A stretch of 18,690 bases of DNA from an uncultured Eubacteriales bacterium (GCA_900540545.1 UQGJ01000051.1:1-18690), one strand, 5' to 3'. Counted from the stretch's first letter, positions 1 through 7,256 are shown. Translations and numbers: made by a program. The notes: generated by a model from the letters alone, not told the origin.

Positions 1-90
1 GGGGATGAAATCCCCCGTGTCGGCCCCCTGGTTTTCTTTCGGTTCCTTTCTCAAATGAGAAAGGAACGCCCCCGGCAGGGGCCGCGCCCC
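1..90 (+). repeat. Dispersed structured repeat, copy A (3' part only)
   Basis: This is the 3' third of a repeat seen more fully at 7300-7577 and 18432-18690; the rest lies outside the window. It shows a short hairpin (GGGGAT/ATCCCC, 1-15), the shared CCCTGGTTTTCTTTCGG block (25-41), a 12-bp hairpin (GTTCCTTTCTCA/TGAGAAAGGAAC, 42-67) and a G+C-rich tail (CCCCCGGCAGGGG). The first hairpin differs in sequence from the other copies (GGGGCTT/AAGCCCC) but still pairs. The repeat ends at the stop codon of the XRE gene, so it may have landed there. Function is unknown. Confidence 0.8.
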
Positions 91-302
91 TAACCCGAAA
101 TCTTCGGATTCTTTGTCAGCCCCAGCATATAATCAACACTCACTTGATAAAAGGCGGACAGCTTGATTAATGCCTGCGTTGGAATGTCCAACGCCCCGGT
201 CTCATAGCGGGAATAGGTCGTCTGGCTGACATGGAGCAGCGCGGCCAGGTCATTTTGCGAAAGCCCCTTATCTTCCCGCAAATCACGAATCCTCTCGTAC
301 AT
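90..302 (-). CDS. Small XRE-family helix-turn-helix transcriptional regulator
   Basis: A 70-residue protein made almost entirely of a Cro/C1-type HTH domain. It begins MYERIRDLREDKGLSQ; helices 2-3 read LSQNDLAALLHVSQTTYSRYE, and the end IPTQALIKLSAFYQVSVDYMLG is the usual close of this domain. Two upstream in-frame ATGs exist (306-308 and 330-332). The ATG at 300-302 is chosen because GAGGTG lies 6 bases before it; the ATG at 306-308 abuts that ribosome binding site. No ligand-binding or peptidase domain follows, so it is probably a simple DNA-binding repressor. It is divergent from the Cys-rich gene at 395-583. Palindromes in both promoter spacers suggest it represses itself and that gene (inference). 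A phage-type or toxin-antitoxin regulator is possible, but no partner toxin is evident. Confidence 0.9.
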   Translation of the reverse strand: MYERIRDLREDKGLSQNDLAALLHVSQTTYSRYETGALDIPTQALIKLSAFYQVSVDYMLGLTKNPKISG

Positions 303-320
303 CTTCATCACCTCAAAAAC

Positions 321-349
321 AGTATAAGACATGCGAAAATTGCATATTG
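321..349 (-). promoter_or_regulatory. Promoter of the XRE gene with operator-like palindrome
   Basis: On the minus strand a TATACT -10 box (321-326) lies 19 bases upstream of the XRE start. The hexamer 17 bp further up (344-349, CAATAT) is a poor -35. The imperfect palindrome CATGCGAAAATTGCATA (330-346) fills the spacer and resembles the one at 355-371, which suggests autorepression. Confidence 0.55.
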
Positions 350-375
350 ACTTTTATGCGTTTTTCGCATAAACT
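347..375 (+). promoter_or_regulatory. Promoter of the Cys-rich gene with operator-like palindrome
   Basis: TTGACT (347-352), a 17-bp spacer and TAAACT (370-375) form a good sigma-A promoter 20 bases before the start of the 395-583 gene. The spacer contains the perfect palindrome TATGCG-TTTTT-CGCATA (355-371). A repressor bound there would block polymerase. The divergent XRE protein is the obvious candidate (inference). Confidence 0.65.
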
Positions 376-394
376 GTTTAGCGAGGTGATAAAA

Positions 395-583
395 ATGTCC
401 AAGTATATCCTCCACCCGGCGGAGACCTGCGCGACCTGTCTCCACTTCCGCCGCCACTATGTCCGCCGGGAGAAGGACTGGTTTATGCCCCTGGATTACG
501 GCCATTGCATCTATCCCCGCCTGAAAAAGCGGGAGCCGGACCAGTCCTGCCCCTGCTGGACGCCGCGTCCAAATCGAAAATAA
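395..583 (+). CDS. Small Cys-rich hypothetical protein
   Basis: A 62-residue protein, not assigned to a named family. Cysteines are arranged as CATC (residues 12-15), a single Cys in GHCIYP (near residue 38), and CPC in QSCPCW near the C terminus, with several His and Trp residues. The pattern suggests a small zinc or iron-sulfur binding domain (inference). There is no signal peptide or membrane segment, so it is probably cytosolic. The start at 395 is chosen over an upstream in-frame ATG at 347 because GAGGTG (383-388) lies 6 bases before it and the promoter -10 is at 370-375, downstream of the longer start. It is divergent from an XRE regulator, with a palindrome in its promoter, and is followed by its own terminator, so it is probably a single-gene transcript. 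Confidence 0.75.
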   Translation: MSKYILHPAETCATCLHFRRHYVRREKDWFMPLDYGHCIYPRLKKREPDQSCPCWTPRPNRK

Positions 584-590
584 ATCACCA

Positions 591-627
591 CCGGCGGGGC
601 AAACGCTTGCCTCGCCGGTCCTTTTTT
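591..627 (+). terminator. Rho-independent terminator of the Cys-rich gene
   Basis: A strong stem, CCGGCG-G-GGCAA / TTGCC-T-CGCCGG, with loop ACGC, followed by TCC and a six-T run. It starts 7 bases after the stop codon at 581-583. Its 3' arm and T-run overlap the promoter of the next gene. Confidence 0.85.
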
Positions 628-635
628 GATATAAT
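607..635 (+). promoter_or_regulatory. Promoter of the shikimate-kinase-like gene
   Basis: TTGCCT (607-612), a 17-bp spacer and a perfect TATAAT (630-635). Transcription would start near 642, about 30 bases before the TTG start codon. The -35 box sits in the descending arm of the upstream terminator and the T-run lies in the spacer, so the two signals share the same DNA. Confidence 0.65.
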
Positions 636-672
636 ACCCTGATACCATATTGCAAATCGGGAGAGACTACCA

Positions 673-1173
673 TTGGATAATATCGTACTCATCGGCATGC
701 CGGGGGCGGGCAAAAGCACCGTGGGGGTGCTGCTGGCCAAGACCCTGGGTTATGCGTTTTTAGATACCGACCTGGTCATCCAGCGCCGGGAGGGCCAGCT
801 CTTGCAGGCCCTCGTGGACGCGCTGGGGGCCGACGCCTTCCTGGATGTGGAGGCCGACGCCCTGTGTTCCCTGGACTGTACCCGCACCGTCATCGCGCCC
901 GGGGGAAGCGCGGTGTACCGGAAGCGGGCCGTGGAACACTTGAAATCACTGGGTTCGGTGGTCTATCTCCGCGTGCCGTTCGAGGAATTGGAGACCCGGC
1001 TCTCCAACATCAGCAGCCGGGGCATCGCCATGGCCCCGGGCCAGACCCTCCGCGACCTCTACGACCTCCGCGCCCCCCTCTACGAGGGCTGCGCCGATCT
1101 GGTGGTGGACGTGGGCGTGGGTCAGACCCTGGAACAGACCGTGGCGGCGGTATTGCGCGCACTGAATCCGTAG
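673..1173 (+). CDS. Shikimate-kinase-like P-loop kinase
   Basis: A 166-residue P-loop kinase of the shikimate kinase family (shikimate + ATP to shikimate 3-phosphate in the chorismate pathway). Seen: Walker A GMPGAGKST (8-16), the DTD motif (31-33), a GGS at 77-79 where the family has GGG, and the C-terminal RAPLYEGCADLVV resembling the usual R-x-PLY-x-x-AD. Length is normal. In the FRxxE motif, which carries the shikimate-binding arginine, this protein reads F56-L57-D58-V59-E60, so that Arg is a Leu. Together with the absence of other aro genes this makes the substrate uncertain; it may be a shikimate-kinase paralog. The start is TTG at 673 with GGGAGAG just upstream; no ATG fits better. The next gene follows after about 95 bases with a REP-like palindrome between. 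Confidence 0.8.
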   Translation: MDNIVLIGMPGAGKSTVGVLLAKTLGYAFLDTDLVIQRREGQLLQALVDALGADAFLDVEADALCSLDCTRTVIAPGGSAVYRKRAVEHLKSLGSVVYLRVPFEELETRLSNISSRGIAMAPGQTLRDLYDLRAPLYEGCADLVVDVGVGQTLEQTVAAVLRALNP

Positions 1174-1222
1174 GGGCGGCCCTTGCGGCCGCCCGCCCGT
1201 GGGGCCGCATCGATAGCGGCCC
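1173..1222. repeat. REP-like pair of G+C-rich palindromes
   Basis: Two hairpins in tandem just after the kinase stop codon: GGGCGGCC-CTTGC-GGCCGCCC (1174-1194) and GGGCCGC-ATCGATA-GCGGCCC (1202-1222). Neither has a T-run, so they are not classical terminators. The flank TAGGGGCGGCC and the stems resemble those at 3089-3146 and 7257-7275, so this is a dispersed extragenic palindrome family. Confidence 0.65.
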
Positions 1223-1267
1223 GTATCACCATGCCCAAATCAAACTGAAAAGGACCGATTCTAACAC

Positions 1268-3073
1268 ATGAATTTCAAAGAACTGGGGCTCATCGCCCCG
1301 ATCCTCAAGGCGCTGGACAGCCAGGGCTACGCCGAACCCACCCCCATCCAGCGGGAGACCATCCCCCCCGCCCTCCAGGGCCGGGACGTGCTGGGCTGCG
1401 CCCAGACCGGCACCGGCAAGACTTGCGCCTTCGCCACCCCCATCCTCCAGCGCCTCAACGCCGAGGTCGTCCTGGGCCCCAAGCACATCCGCGCCCTCAT
1501 CCTGACCCCCACGCGGGAGCTGGCGCTGCAAATTCAAGAGTCCTTTGAGGCCTATGGCCGGGGCCTCCCCCTCCGCTCCGCCGTCATCTTCGGCGGCGTG
1601 GGCCAGCAGCCCCAAGTGGACAAGATCAAGCGGGGCCTGGACATCCTGGTGGCCACCCCCGGCCGCCTGCTGGACCTCCAGGGCCAGGGCCTGCTGGACT
1701 TGACCCACGTGGAGATTTTCGTCCTGGATGAGGCCGACCGTATGCTGGACATGGGCTTCATCCACGACGTGCGCCGGGTCCTCAAGGTCCTGCCCACCAA
1801 GAAGCAGACCCTCTTCTTCTCTGCCACCATGCCCCCCGAGGTCATGGACTTGGTCAACGGCCTGCTCCACGACCCCGTCAAGGTGGCCGTGGACCCCGTC
1901 TCCTCCCCCGTGGAGGTCATCGACCAGTCCGTGTACTTTGTGGACAAGGGCAACAAGTCCAAGCTCCTGGCCCAACTCATCCAGGACTTCAACGCCCGCT
2001 CCGCCCTGGTGTTCACCCGCACCAAGCACGGGGCCAACAAGGTGGCCGCCGACCTGGTGAAGGCGGGCATCTCCGCCGCCGCCATTCACGGCAACAAGTC
2101 CCAGACCGCCCGGCAGCAGGCCCTGTCAGACTTCAAGGCGGGCCGCATCCGCGCCCTGGTGGCCACCGATATCGCCGCCCGGGGCATCGACATCGAGGAA
2201 CTGCCCTTCGTCTTCAACTACAACCTTCCCGAGGTGCCCGAGACCTACGTCCACCGCATCGGCCGTACCGGCCGGGCGGGCCACGAGGGCACCGCCGTCT
2301 CCTTCTGCGATTTTGTGGAGAAGGAGTATCTCCGTGGCATTGAAAAGCTCCTGGGCCGAAAAATCAAGGTGGTGGACGGCCACCCCTGGCCCATGGTGGT
2401 GCTGGAGGCCCCCAAGGATGCCAAGGGCAAGGTGGTCAACGCCGACGACGCCGAGGCCCGCGCCGCCGCCCGGGAGCGGAAAAAGCTGCGCATGGAGGCC
2501 CAAAAGCCCAAGGCCCCCAAGGCGGAGCCCGCCCCCAAAAAGCCCGCGGGGACCCCGGCCCCTGCCGCGCCGGTTTCCGCCAACGCTGGGGGGACCTCCG
2601 CGAAAAAGAAAGCCCCCCGCTGGCAGAAATCCGAGGGCGGCGCGAAGCAGCTGGACGCCGTCCTGCCCGAGCGCTCCACCCGTTCCGCCGAGGCGGAGTA
2701 CAGCGACTACCGCCACCGGGACCCCCTGGCCGACGACGTCATCATGGACGCCACCGCCCGCCTCCTGGCCCCCCGCCGCCCGGCGGCCCCGGCCAAGCCG
2801 GCCGTGGAACCCGCGGCGGCCCCCGCCAAAAAGTCCCGGAACCGCAAGAAGAAAAAGCCCGCCGTCTCCGGCGAGAAGCCCGCGGGGGCGCCCCTCGCGG
2901 CCACCCGCCCGTCCCCGGCCCAGCCCAAACAGGACCCCAAAAAATCCCGGGACCGCCGGGGCGGCTTCGGCGGCGGTCGCCGCGGCATGCCACCGGCCCC
3001 CCGCGTGGACCGCATCAAGGACTCCACCGAGCACGAAAGCCTGATGAAGCCCTATTATCTGAACGACGACTGA
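1268..3073 (+). CDS. DEAD-box ATP-dependent RNA helicase with long basic tail
   Basis: A 601-residue RNA helicase that unwinds or remodels RNA using ATP, probably in ribosome assembly, mRNA decay or cold adaptation. All superfamily 2 DEAD-box motifs are present in order: Q motif (GYAEPTPIQ, 20-28), motif I AQTGTGKT (45-52), PTRELALQ, TPGR, DEAD (154-157), SAT (near 185), ALVATDIAARGID, and HRIGRTGRAG (near 329). The core ends around residue 375. The last 220 or so residues are low complexity, rich in Lys, Ala, Pro and Arg, with a more acidic patch (AEYSDYRHRDPLADD); this resembles the disordered RNA-binding tails of RhlE/CshA-type helicases. The exact subgroup is not assigned. AAAAGGA precedes the ATG. 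It lacks an obvious promoter of its own and may be read from the upstream kinase promoter. Confidence 0.93.
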   Translation: MNFKELGLIAPILKALDSQGYAEPTPIQRETIPPALQGRDVLGCAQTGTGKTCAFATPILQRLNAEVVLGPKHIRALILTPTRELALQIQESFEAYGRGLPLRSAVIFGGVGQQPQVDKIKRGLDILVATPGRLLDLQGQGLLDLTHVEIFVLDEADRMLDMGFIHDVRRVLKVLPTKKQTLFFSATMPPEVMDLVNGLLHDPVKVAVDPVSSPVEVIDQSVYFVDKGNKSKLLAQLIQDFNARSALVFTRTKHGANKVAADLVKAGISAAAIHGNKSQTARQQALSDFKAGRIRALVATDIAARGIDIEELPFVFNYNLPEVPETYVHRIGRTGRAGHEGTAVSFCDFVEKEYLRGIEKLLGRKIKVVDGHPWPMVVLEAPKDAKGKVVNADDAEARAAARERKKLRMEAQKPKAPKAEPAPKKPAGTPAPAAPVSANAGGTSAKKKAPRWQKSEGGAKQLDAVLPERSTRSAEAEYSDYRHRDPLADDVIMDATARLLAPRRPAAPAKPAVEPAAAPAKKSRNRKKKKPAVSGEKPAGAPLAATRPSPAQPKQDPKKSRDRRGGFGGGRRGMPPAPRVDRIKDSTEHESLMKPYYLNDD

Positions 3074-3088
3074 TGGCATCGGAACGGC

Positions 3089-3146
3089 GGCCGCCATGTA
3101 TGGCGGCCCTACGGGAACGCTTGTAGGGCCGCGATATATCGCGGCC
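3089..3146. repeat. REP-like palindromes in head-to-head pair
   Basis: Two perfect hairpins, GGCCGCCAT-GT-ATGGCGGCC (3089-3108) and GGCCGCGAT-AT-ATCGCGGCC (3127-3146), joined by CTACGGGAACGCTTGTAG. The inner flanks (GGCCCTAC and GTAGGGCC) mirror each other, so the units are inverted, like enterobacterial BIMEs. They lie between the helicase and mnmG and belong to the same family as 1173-1222. There is no T-run. Confidence 0.7.
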
Positions 3147-3201
3147 GCCTGGCCTTCCCCGGGGAGATGCCCCTCTTCATCCCAAGAAACCAGGTGATCC
3201 C

Positions 3202-5067
3202 ATGGACTACAACGCCGGAACATACGACATCGCCGTGGTGGGCGCGGGCCACGCGGGCATCGAGGCCGCCCTGGCCGCCGCCCGCCTGGGTCTGCGCACC
3301 CTGTGCTTCACCGTCAACCTGGACGCGGTGGGCAACATGCCCTGTAACCCCGCCATCGGCGGTACGGGCAAGGGCCATCTGGTCCGGGAGCTGGACGCCC
3401 TGGGCGGCGAGATGGCCCGCGCCGCCGACAAAGCCTGCATCCAGTACCGCCTGCTCAACCGGGGCAAAGGTCCCGCCGTCTGGTCCCTCCGGGCCCAGGC
3501 CGACCGCCGGGCCTACCAGCGGGTGATGAAGCAGACCCTGGAACAGCAGGAGAACCTGTGGGTAAAGCAGGCCGAGATCACCGACGTACTGGCCGAGGGT
3601 GGGGCCGTCTGCGCCGTCCGCACCGCCACCGGGGCGGTCTACCGCGTCCGGGCCGCCGTCATCTGCTCCGGCACCCACTTGGGGGGCCGCACCATCATCG
3701 GCGACGTGACCCGGGACTCCGGTCCCGACGGTCTGGCCGCCTCGGGGCCCCTGGCCGACAGTCTCCGGGCCCTGGGCGTCACCCTCCGCCGGTTCAAGAC
3801 CGGCACGCCCCCCCGCATCCACGCCCGCAGCGTGGACTTCTCCCAGATGGAGGTCCAGCCCGGCGACGACGCCCCCGTCCCCTTCTCCTTTGAGACGGAG
3901 CACCCCCCGGAAAACCGGGCCGTCTGCTGGCTGACCTACACCAATGAGCGCACCCACGCCGTCATCCGGGCCAACCTGGACCGCTCCCCCCTCTTCTCCG
4001 GGGTCATCGAGGGGGTAGGGCCCCGGTACTGCCCCTCCATCGAGGACAAGGTGGTCCGCTTCGCCGACAAGCCCCGCCACCAGCTCTTTCTGGAGCCCAT
4101 GGGCCTGGACACCGAGGAATTGTATTTGCAGGGCTTCTCCTCCTCCCTGCCGGAGGAGGTGCAGGTGGAAATGCTTCACACCATTCTGGGCCTGGAGCAC
4201 GCCGAAATGACCCGTCCGGCCTATGCCATCGAGTATTTTTGCTGCGATTCCACCGAATTGGGGTGCACGTTGGAGCACAAAAACGTACAGGGGCTGTACG
4301 GCGCGGGCCAGTTCAACGGCTCCTCCGGCTATGAGGAGGCCGCCGTCCAGGGCTTCGTGGCCGGGGCCAACGCGGCCCTCAAGCTCTTGGGCCGCAACCC
4401 TCTGGTCATTACCCGGGACCAGGGCTACATCGGCGTTTTGATCGATGACCTGGTCACCAAGGGCACCAACGAGCCCTACCGCATGATGACCTCCCGCACC
4501 GAGTACCGCCTCCTCCACCGCCAGGACAACGCGGACCGCCGTCTCACCCCCGTGGGCCATGCCATTGGGCTGATTTCCGACCAGCGCTATCAGCGGGTGC
4601 TGGACAAGTACGCCGCCGTGGACCGGGAATGTAAGCGGCTGGAGAAGGCGGGCGTGGCCCCCTCTCCCGCCCTGAACGCCATGCTGGAGGAGAAGGGCGA
4701 GACCCCGGCGAGAGACGGGGCAAGGCTCTCCGACCTCCTGCGCCGCCCCCGGGTGGGCTACGCCGACCTGGCCCCCTTCGACCCAGACCGTCCCCCCTTG
4801 CCCCCCGAGGTCACGGAGCAGGTGGAGATCGCCCTCAAGTACGAGGGCTACATCGCCCGCCAGGAGCGCCAGGTGGCGGAGATGCGGCGGCTGGAGAGCC
4901 ATTTGCTGCCCAGGGACTTACATTATTTAGATATTCCCATCCTGCGTCTGGAGGCCCGGCAGAAGCTGGAACATATCCGCCCCCAGAGCTTGGGCCAGGC
5001 CGCCCGCATCTCCGGCGTCAGCCCCGCGGATATTGCGGCGCTGATGATTTGGCTGGAAAAGGGATAG
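3202..5067 (+). CDS. mnmG: tRNA uridine-5-carboxymethylaminomethyl(34) synthesis enzyme MnmG
   Basis: A 621-residue FAD protein which, with MnmE, installs the aminomethyl or carboxymethylaminomethyl group on C5 of wobble U34 in tRNAs. Seen: the Rossmann FAD site VVGAGHAGIEAA (GxGxxG at 14-19), the GidA signature with MPCNPAIGGTGKGHLV, the RYCPSIEDK block, GQFNGSSGYEEAA, and the late signature TSRTEYRLLHRQDNADRRL. Length matches bacterial MnmG. The ATG at 3202 has AGGTG upstream. It is followed after 42 bases by mnmA, whose product thiolates the same U34, so the pair are functional partners. The usual partner mnmE is not in this window. Confidence 0.97.
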   Translation: MDYNAGTYDIAVVGAGHAGIEAALAAARLGLRTLCFTVNLDAVGNMPCNPAIGGTGKGHLVRELDALGGEMARAADKACIQYRLLNRGKGPAVWSLRAQADRRAYQRVMKQTLEQQENLWVKQAEITDVLAEGGAVCAVRTATGAVYRVRAAVICSGTHLGGRTIIGDVTRDSGPDGLAASGPLADSLRALGVTLRRFKTGTPPRIHARSVDFSQMEVQPGDDAPVPFSFETEHPPENRAVCWLTYTNERTHAVIRANLDRSPLFSGVIEGVGPRYCPSIEDKVVRFADKPRHQLFLEPMGLDTEELYLQGFSSSLPEEVQVEMLHTILGLEHAEMTRPAYAIEYFCCDSTELGCTLEHKNVQGLYGAGQFNGSSGYEEAAVQGFVAGANAALKLLGRNPLVITRDQGYIGVLIDDLVTKGTNEPYRMMTSRTEYRLLHRQDNADRRLTPVGHAIGLISDQRYQRVLDKYAAVDRECKRLEKAGVAPSPALNAMLEEKGETPARDGARLSDLLRRPRVGYADLAPFDPDRPPLPPEVTEQVEIALKYEGYIARQERQVAEMRRLESHLLPRDLHYLDIPILRLEARQKLEHIRPQSLGQAARISGVSPADIAALMIWLEKG

Positions 5068-5109
5068 GGGCGGTCCCCCAATTTTTCGCATATCCCAGGA
5101 GGTGAACCC

Positions 5110-6150
5110 ATGAATCCAAAAATCGTCCTCGGACTCTCCGGCGGGGTGGACTCCGCCGTGGCGGCCGCCCTGCTGCGGGAGAGCTACGAGGTATTCTGCG
5201 TCTATCTGGACATCGGCCTTGGCACAGGCAAGGAGGACGCCGCCCATCTGGCCGAATATCTGGGCCTGCCCTTCCGCTCCGTGGACATCCGGGCGGAGCT
5301 GGAGCACTTTGTCTGCGCCGACTTCGCCTCCGAGTACCGCCACGGGCGGACCCCCCTGCCCTGCGCCCGGTGCAATCCCCTGGTGAAGTTCCCCGCCCTG
5401 GTGAAGGTGGCCGGGGAGGTGGGGGCGGAGTTTGTGGCCACGGGCCACTACGCCCGTATCACCGCCGGGCCGGACGGGCGGATGCTCCTGCGCAAGGGCA
5501 AGCCCGCCAACGACCAGTCCTACATGCTCTCCCGGCTGACCCAAAACCTGCTGCGCCGGACGGTCTTCCCTCTGGGCGGCTACGAGAAAACCGAGGTCCG
5601 GGCCATGGCCGAGGGGCTGGGCCTTTCGGTCCACGACAAGCCCGACAGCATGGAGATCTGCTTCATCCCCGACGGGGACTACGCGCTCTGGCTGGACCAG
5701 CGGGGGGGCACTCCGCCTCCCGGCGACTTTGTGGATCAAGACGGCAACGTGCTGGGCCGCCACCAGGGCATCCACCACTACACCGTGGGTCAGGGCCGGG
5801 GGCTGGGCCTCAGCGGCCCCCACCGCTGGTTCGTCTCGGCCATCGACCCGGAGCGGAACACCGTGACCCTCTCCGACGGGTCCGACCTGACGGCGGGCCA
5901 TGTCCTGTGCTCCCGGCCCAACTGGGTGTCCATCGACGCCCTGGCCGAACCCATGCCTGTCACTGTGCGCCTGCGCCACTCCAAGACCGAGGCGGCGGGG
6001 ACCATCCGCCCGGCGGGCAGCGGCGTGGAGGTGGACCTGGACCAGCCCGCCAGGGCCCCCACGCCGGGACAGCTGGCCGTCTTTTACCAGGGAGACATCG
6101 TGGTGGGCAGCGCGTGGATCGAGCGGGGAGGCGACGGGGCGTGGAGCTGA
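5110..6150 (+). CDS. mnmA: tRNA-specific 2-thiouridylase MnmA
   Basis: A 346-residue PP-loop ATPase that adenylates C2 of U34 in tRNA-Lys, -Glu and -Gln and replaces the oxygen with sulfur. Seen: the PP-loop LSGGVDSAVAA (SGGVDS, 10-15), GHYAR (112-116), NDQSYML, and the second cysteine in MEICFIPDGDY (C184). The first catalytic cysteine is C88 in PLPCARCN. At the place of the aspartate that E. coli MnmA has three residues before this Cys, this protein has C85, giving a CxxC pair plus C184. Three such cysteines could hold an Fe-S cluster (inference). AGGAGGTG lies just before the ATG. It is co-directional with mnmG and overlaps the next gene by 10 bases. Confidence 0.95.
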   Translation: MNPKIVLGLSGGVDSAVAAALLRESYEVFCVYLDIGLGTGKEDAAHLAEYLGLPFRSVDIRAELEHFVCADFASEYRHGRTPLPCARCNPLVKFPALVKVAGEVGAEFVATGHYARITAGPDGRMLLRKGKPANDQSYMLSRLTQNLLRRTVFPLGGYEKTEVRAMAEGLGLSVHDKPDSMEICFIPDGDYALWLDQRGGTPPPGDFVDQDGNVLGRHQGIHHYTVGQGRGLGLSGPHRWFVSAIDPERNTVTLSDGSDLTAGHVLCSRPNWVSIDALAEPMPVTVRLRHSKTEAAGTIRPAGSGVEVDLDQPARAPTPGQLAVFYQGDIVVGSAWIERGGDGAWS

Positions 6151-7028
6151 AGCAGGTCCTGGGGGACACCTGGTATCTGGAGGCCGACGAGCTCATCCCC
6201 CTCTACCGCCTGCCCGGCGGAGCGTGCGTCCTGCTGGACAGCGGACTGCGGACCGAGCGGGAGGGGCTGGTCCAGGCCCTGGAGGACCACGGCCTGACCC
6301 CCGTGGGGGTCCTTGGTTCCCACGCCCACATCGACCACTGGGGCAACGCCTTCTTCCTGCGGGAGCGGTACGGGGCCCGGCTGGCCCTGCCCGAGGGGGA
6401 GGCGGCCATCACCGCCTGCCCCGAGCTGCTGCGGGGCCTCTACGGCAACCTCTCCCCCGCCCTCTTCCAGGACCGGTACGGCCACCTGCTGGGCCGGGTG
6501 GACCAGACCGTGGGGCCGGCGGACGGCCCAGTGACCTTCTGCGGCGCGGAGTTCCGGGTCATCCACACGCCGGGGCACAGCCCCGACCACATCTGCACTG
6601 TCACCCCCGATGGGGTGTGCTATCTGGCCGATGCGGCCTTTACCCCGGACTTCCTGGCCGCCGCCAAGCTGCCCTACCACGCTGACCACGGCAGGGCCAG
6701 GACCAGCATGGAAACGCTGCGGGGGCTGGACTGCCCCGCCTATCTGTCCGCCCACCGGGGGGTGGAGACGGACCTGGACGGGGTGCTGGACGCCAATCTG
6801 GCCCGGCTGGACCAGGTGGGGGAAACCCTGCTGGGCCTGATGGAGGGGTCCATGACCTTCGACCAGCTCTGCCAGCGGGCGCTGGACCATCTGCATCTGC
6901 TCACCGCCCGGCCCGACCGGGCCGCCCTCTACGCCCGGAACCTGCGGTGCTTTTTAGATGAACTGCTGGACCGGGGCGCGGCGGCCATGGAGGTCCGGGC
7001 GGGGGTGCGGTATTACCGGAGAGCGTAA
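6141..7028 (+). CDS. MBL-fold metallo-hydrolase
   Basis: A 295-residue metallo-beta-lactamase-fold hydrolase, glyoxalase II-like in general form. The metal site is complete: SHAHIDHWG (H61, H63, D65, H66), HTPGHSPDH (H146), the bridging Asp in YLADAAF (D164), and the last His in LSAHRG (H205). No signal peptide or membrane segment is visible, so it is cytosolic. The substrate cannot be told from the sequence. The chosen start is GTG at 6141, which overlaps the mnmA stop and has GGGAG about 10 bases upstream; the frame stays open further up inside mnmA, but that is only a shadow of mnmA. The overlap implies translational coupling, so it is likely the last gene of an mnmG-mnmA operon. Confidence 0.88.
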   Translation: MELKQVLGDTWYLEADELIPLYRLPGGACVLLDSGLRTEREGLVQALEDHGLTPVGVLGSHAHIDHWGNAFFLRERYGARLALPEGEAAITACPELLRGLYGNLSPALFQDRYGHLLGRVDQTVGPADGPVTFCGAEFRVIHTPGHSPDHICTVTPDGVCYLADAAFTPDFLAAAKLPYHADHGRARTSMETLRGLDCPAYLSAHRGVETDLDGVLDANLARLDQVGETLLGLMEGSMTFDQLCQRALDHLHLLTARPDRAALYARNLRCFLDELLDRGAAAMEVRAGVRYYRRA

Positions 7029-7035
7029 GGGACGT

Positions 7036-7093
7036 CGCCTCTGGCGGGGGTTCTCTTTCTCGTTTGAGAAAGAGGAGGTCAAGAAAACCAGGG
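7036..7093 (-). repeat. Dispersed structured repeat, fragment D, inverted
   Basis: The reverse complement of the 3' end of the repeat family: a CTGGCGGGGG block, a hairpin CTCTTTCTC-GTTT-GAGAAAGAG (7053-7074), then AAGAAAACCAGGG. In the other copies the stem is TCCTTTCTC/GAGAAAGGA. Here both arms have changed and still pair. With copy B at 7300-7577 in the opposite direction, the two 3' ends face outward and bracket the gap. Confidence 0.65.
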
Positions 7094-7256
7094 CGTCGTC
7101 GTTGCAAAGTCCGCTTCACTCCGTTTCCGCCATGACGAAAACTGCGTTTCGCTCCCTTGCTCCTCCTCTCCCCAGGGGGCCTGAACGGCGGCCCGCTGGG
7201 GTATGGACGGGGGGCGCGCCTACTCTGGCAATGCCCAGCAAGGCTGGTGCGTGACG

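Noticed and set aside
3109..4902. 597-codon open frame on the minus strand
   Set aside because: Antisense shadow of mnmG with no recognisable domain.
7053..7074. Hairpin after the MBL gene as a terminator
   Set aside because: No T-run follows on either strand, and the sequence matches the repeat family instead.
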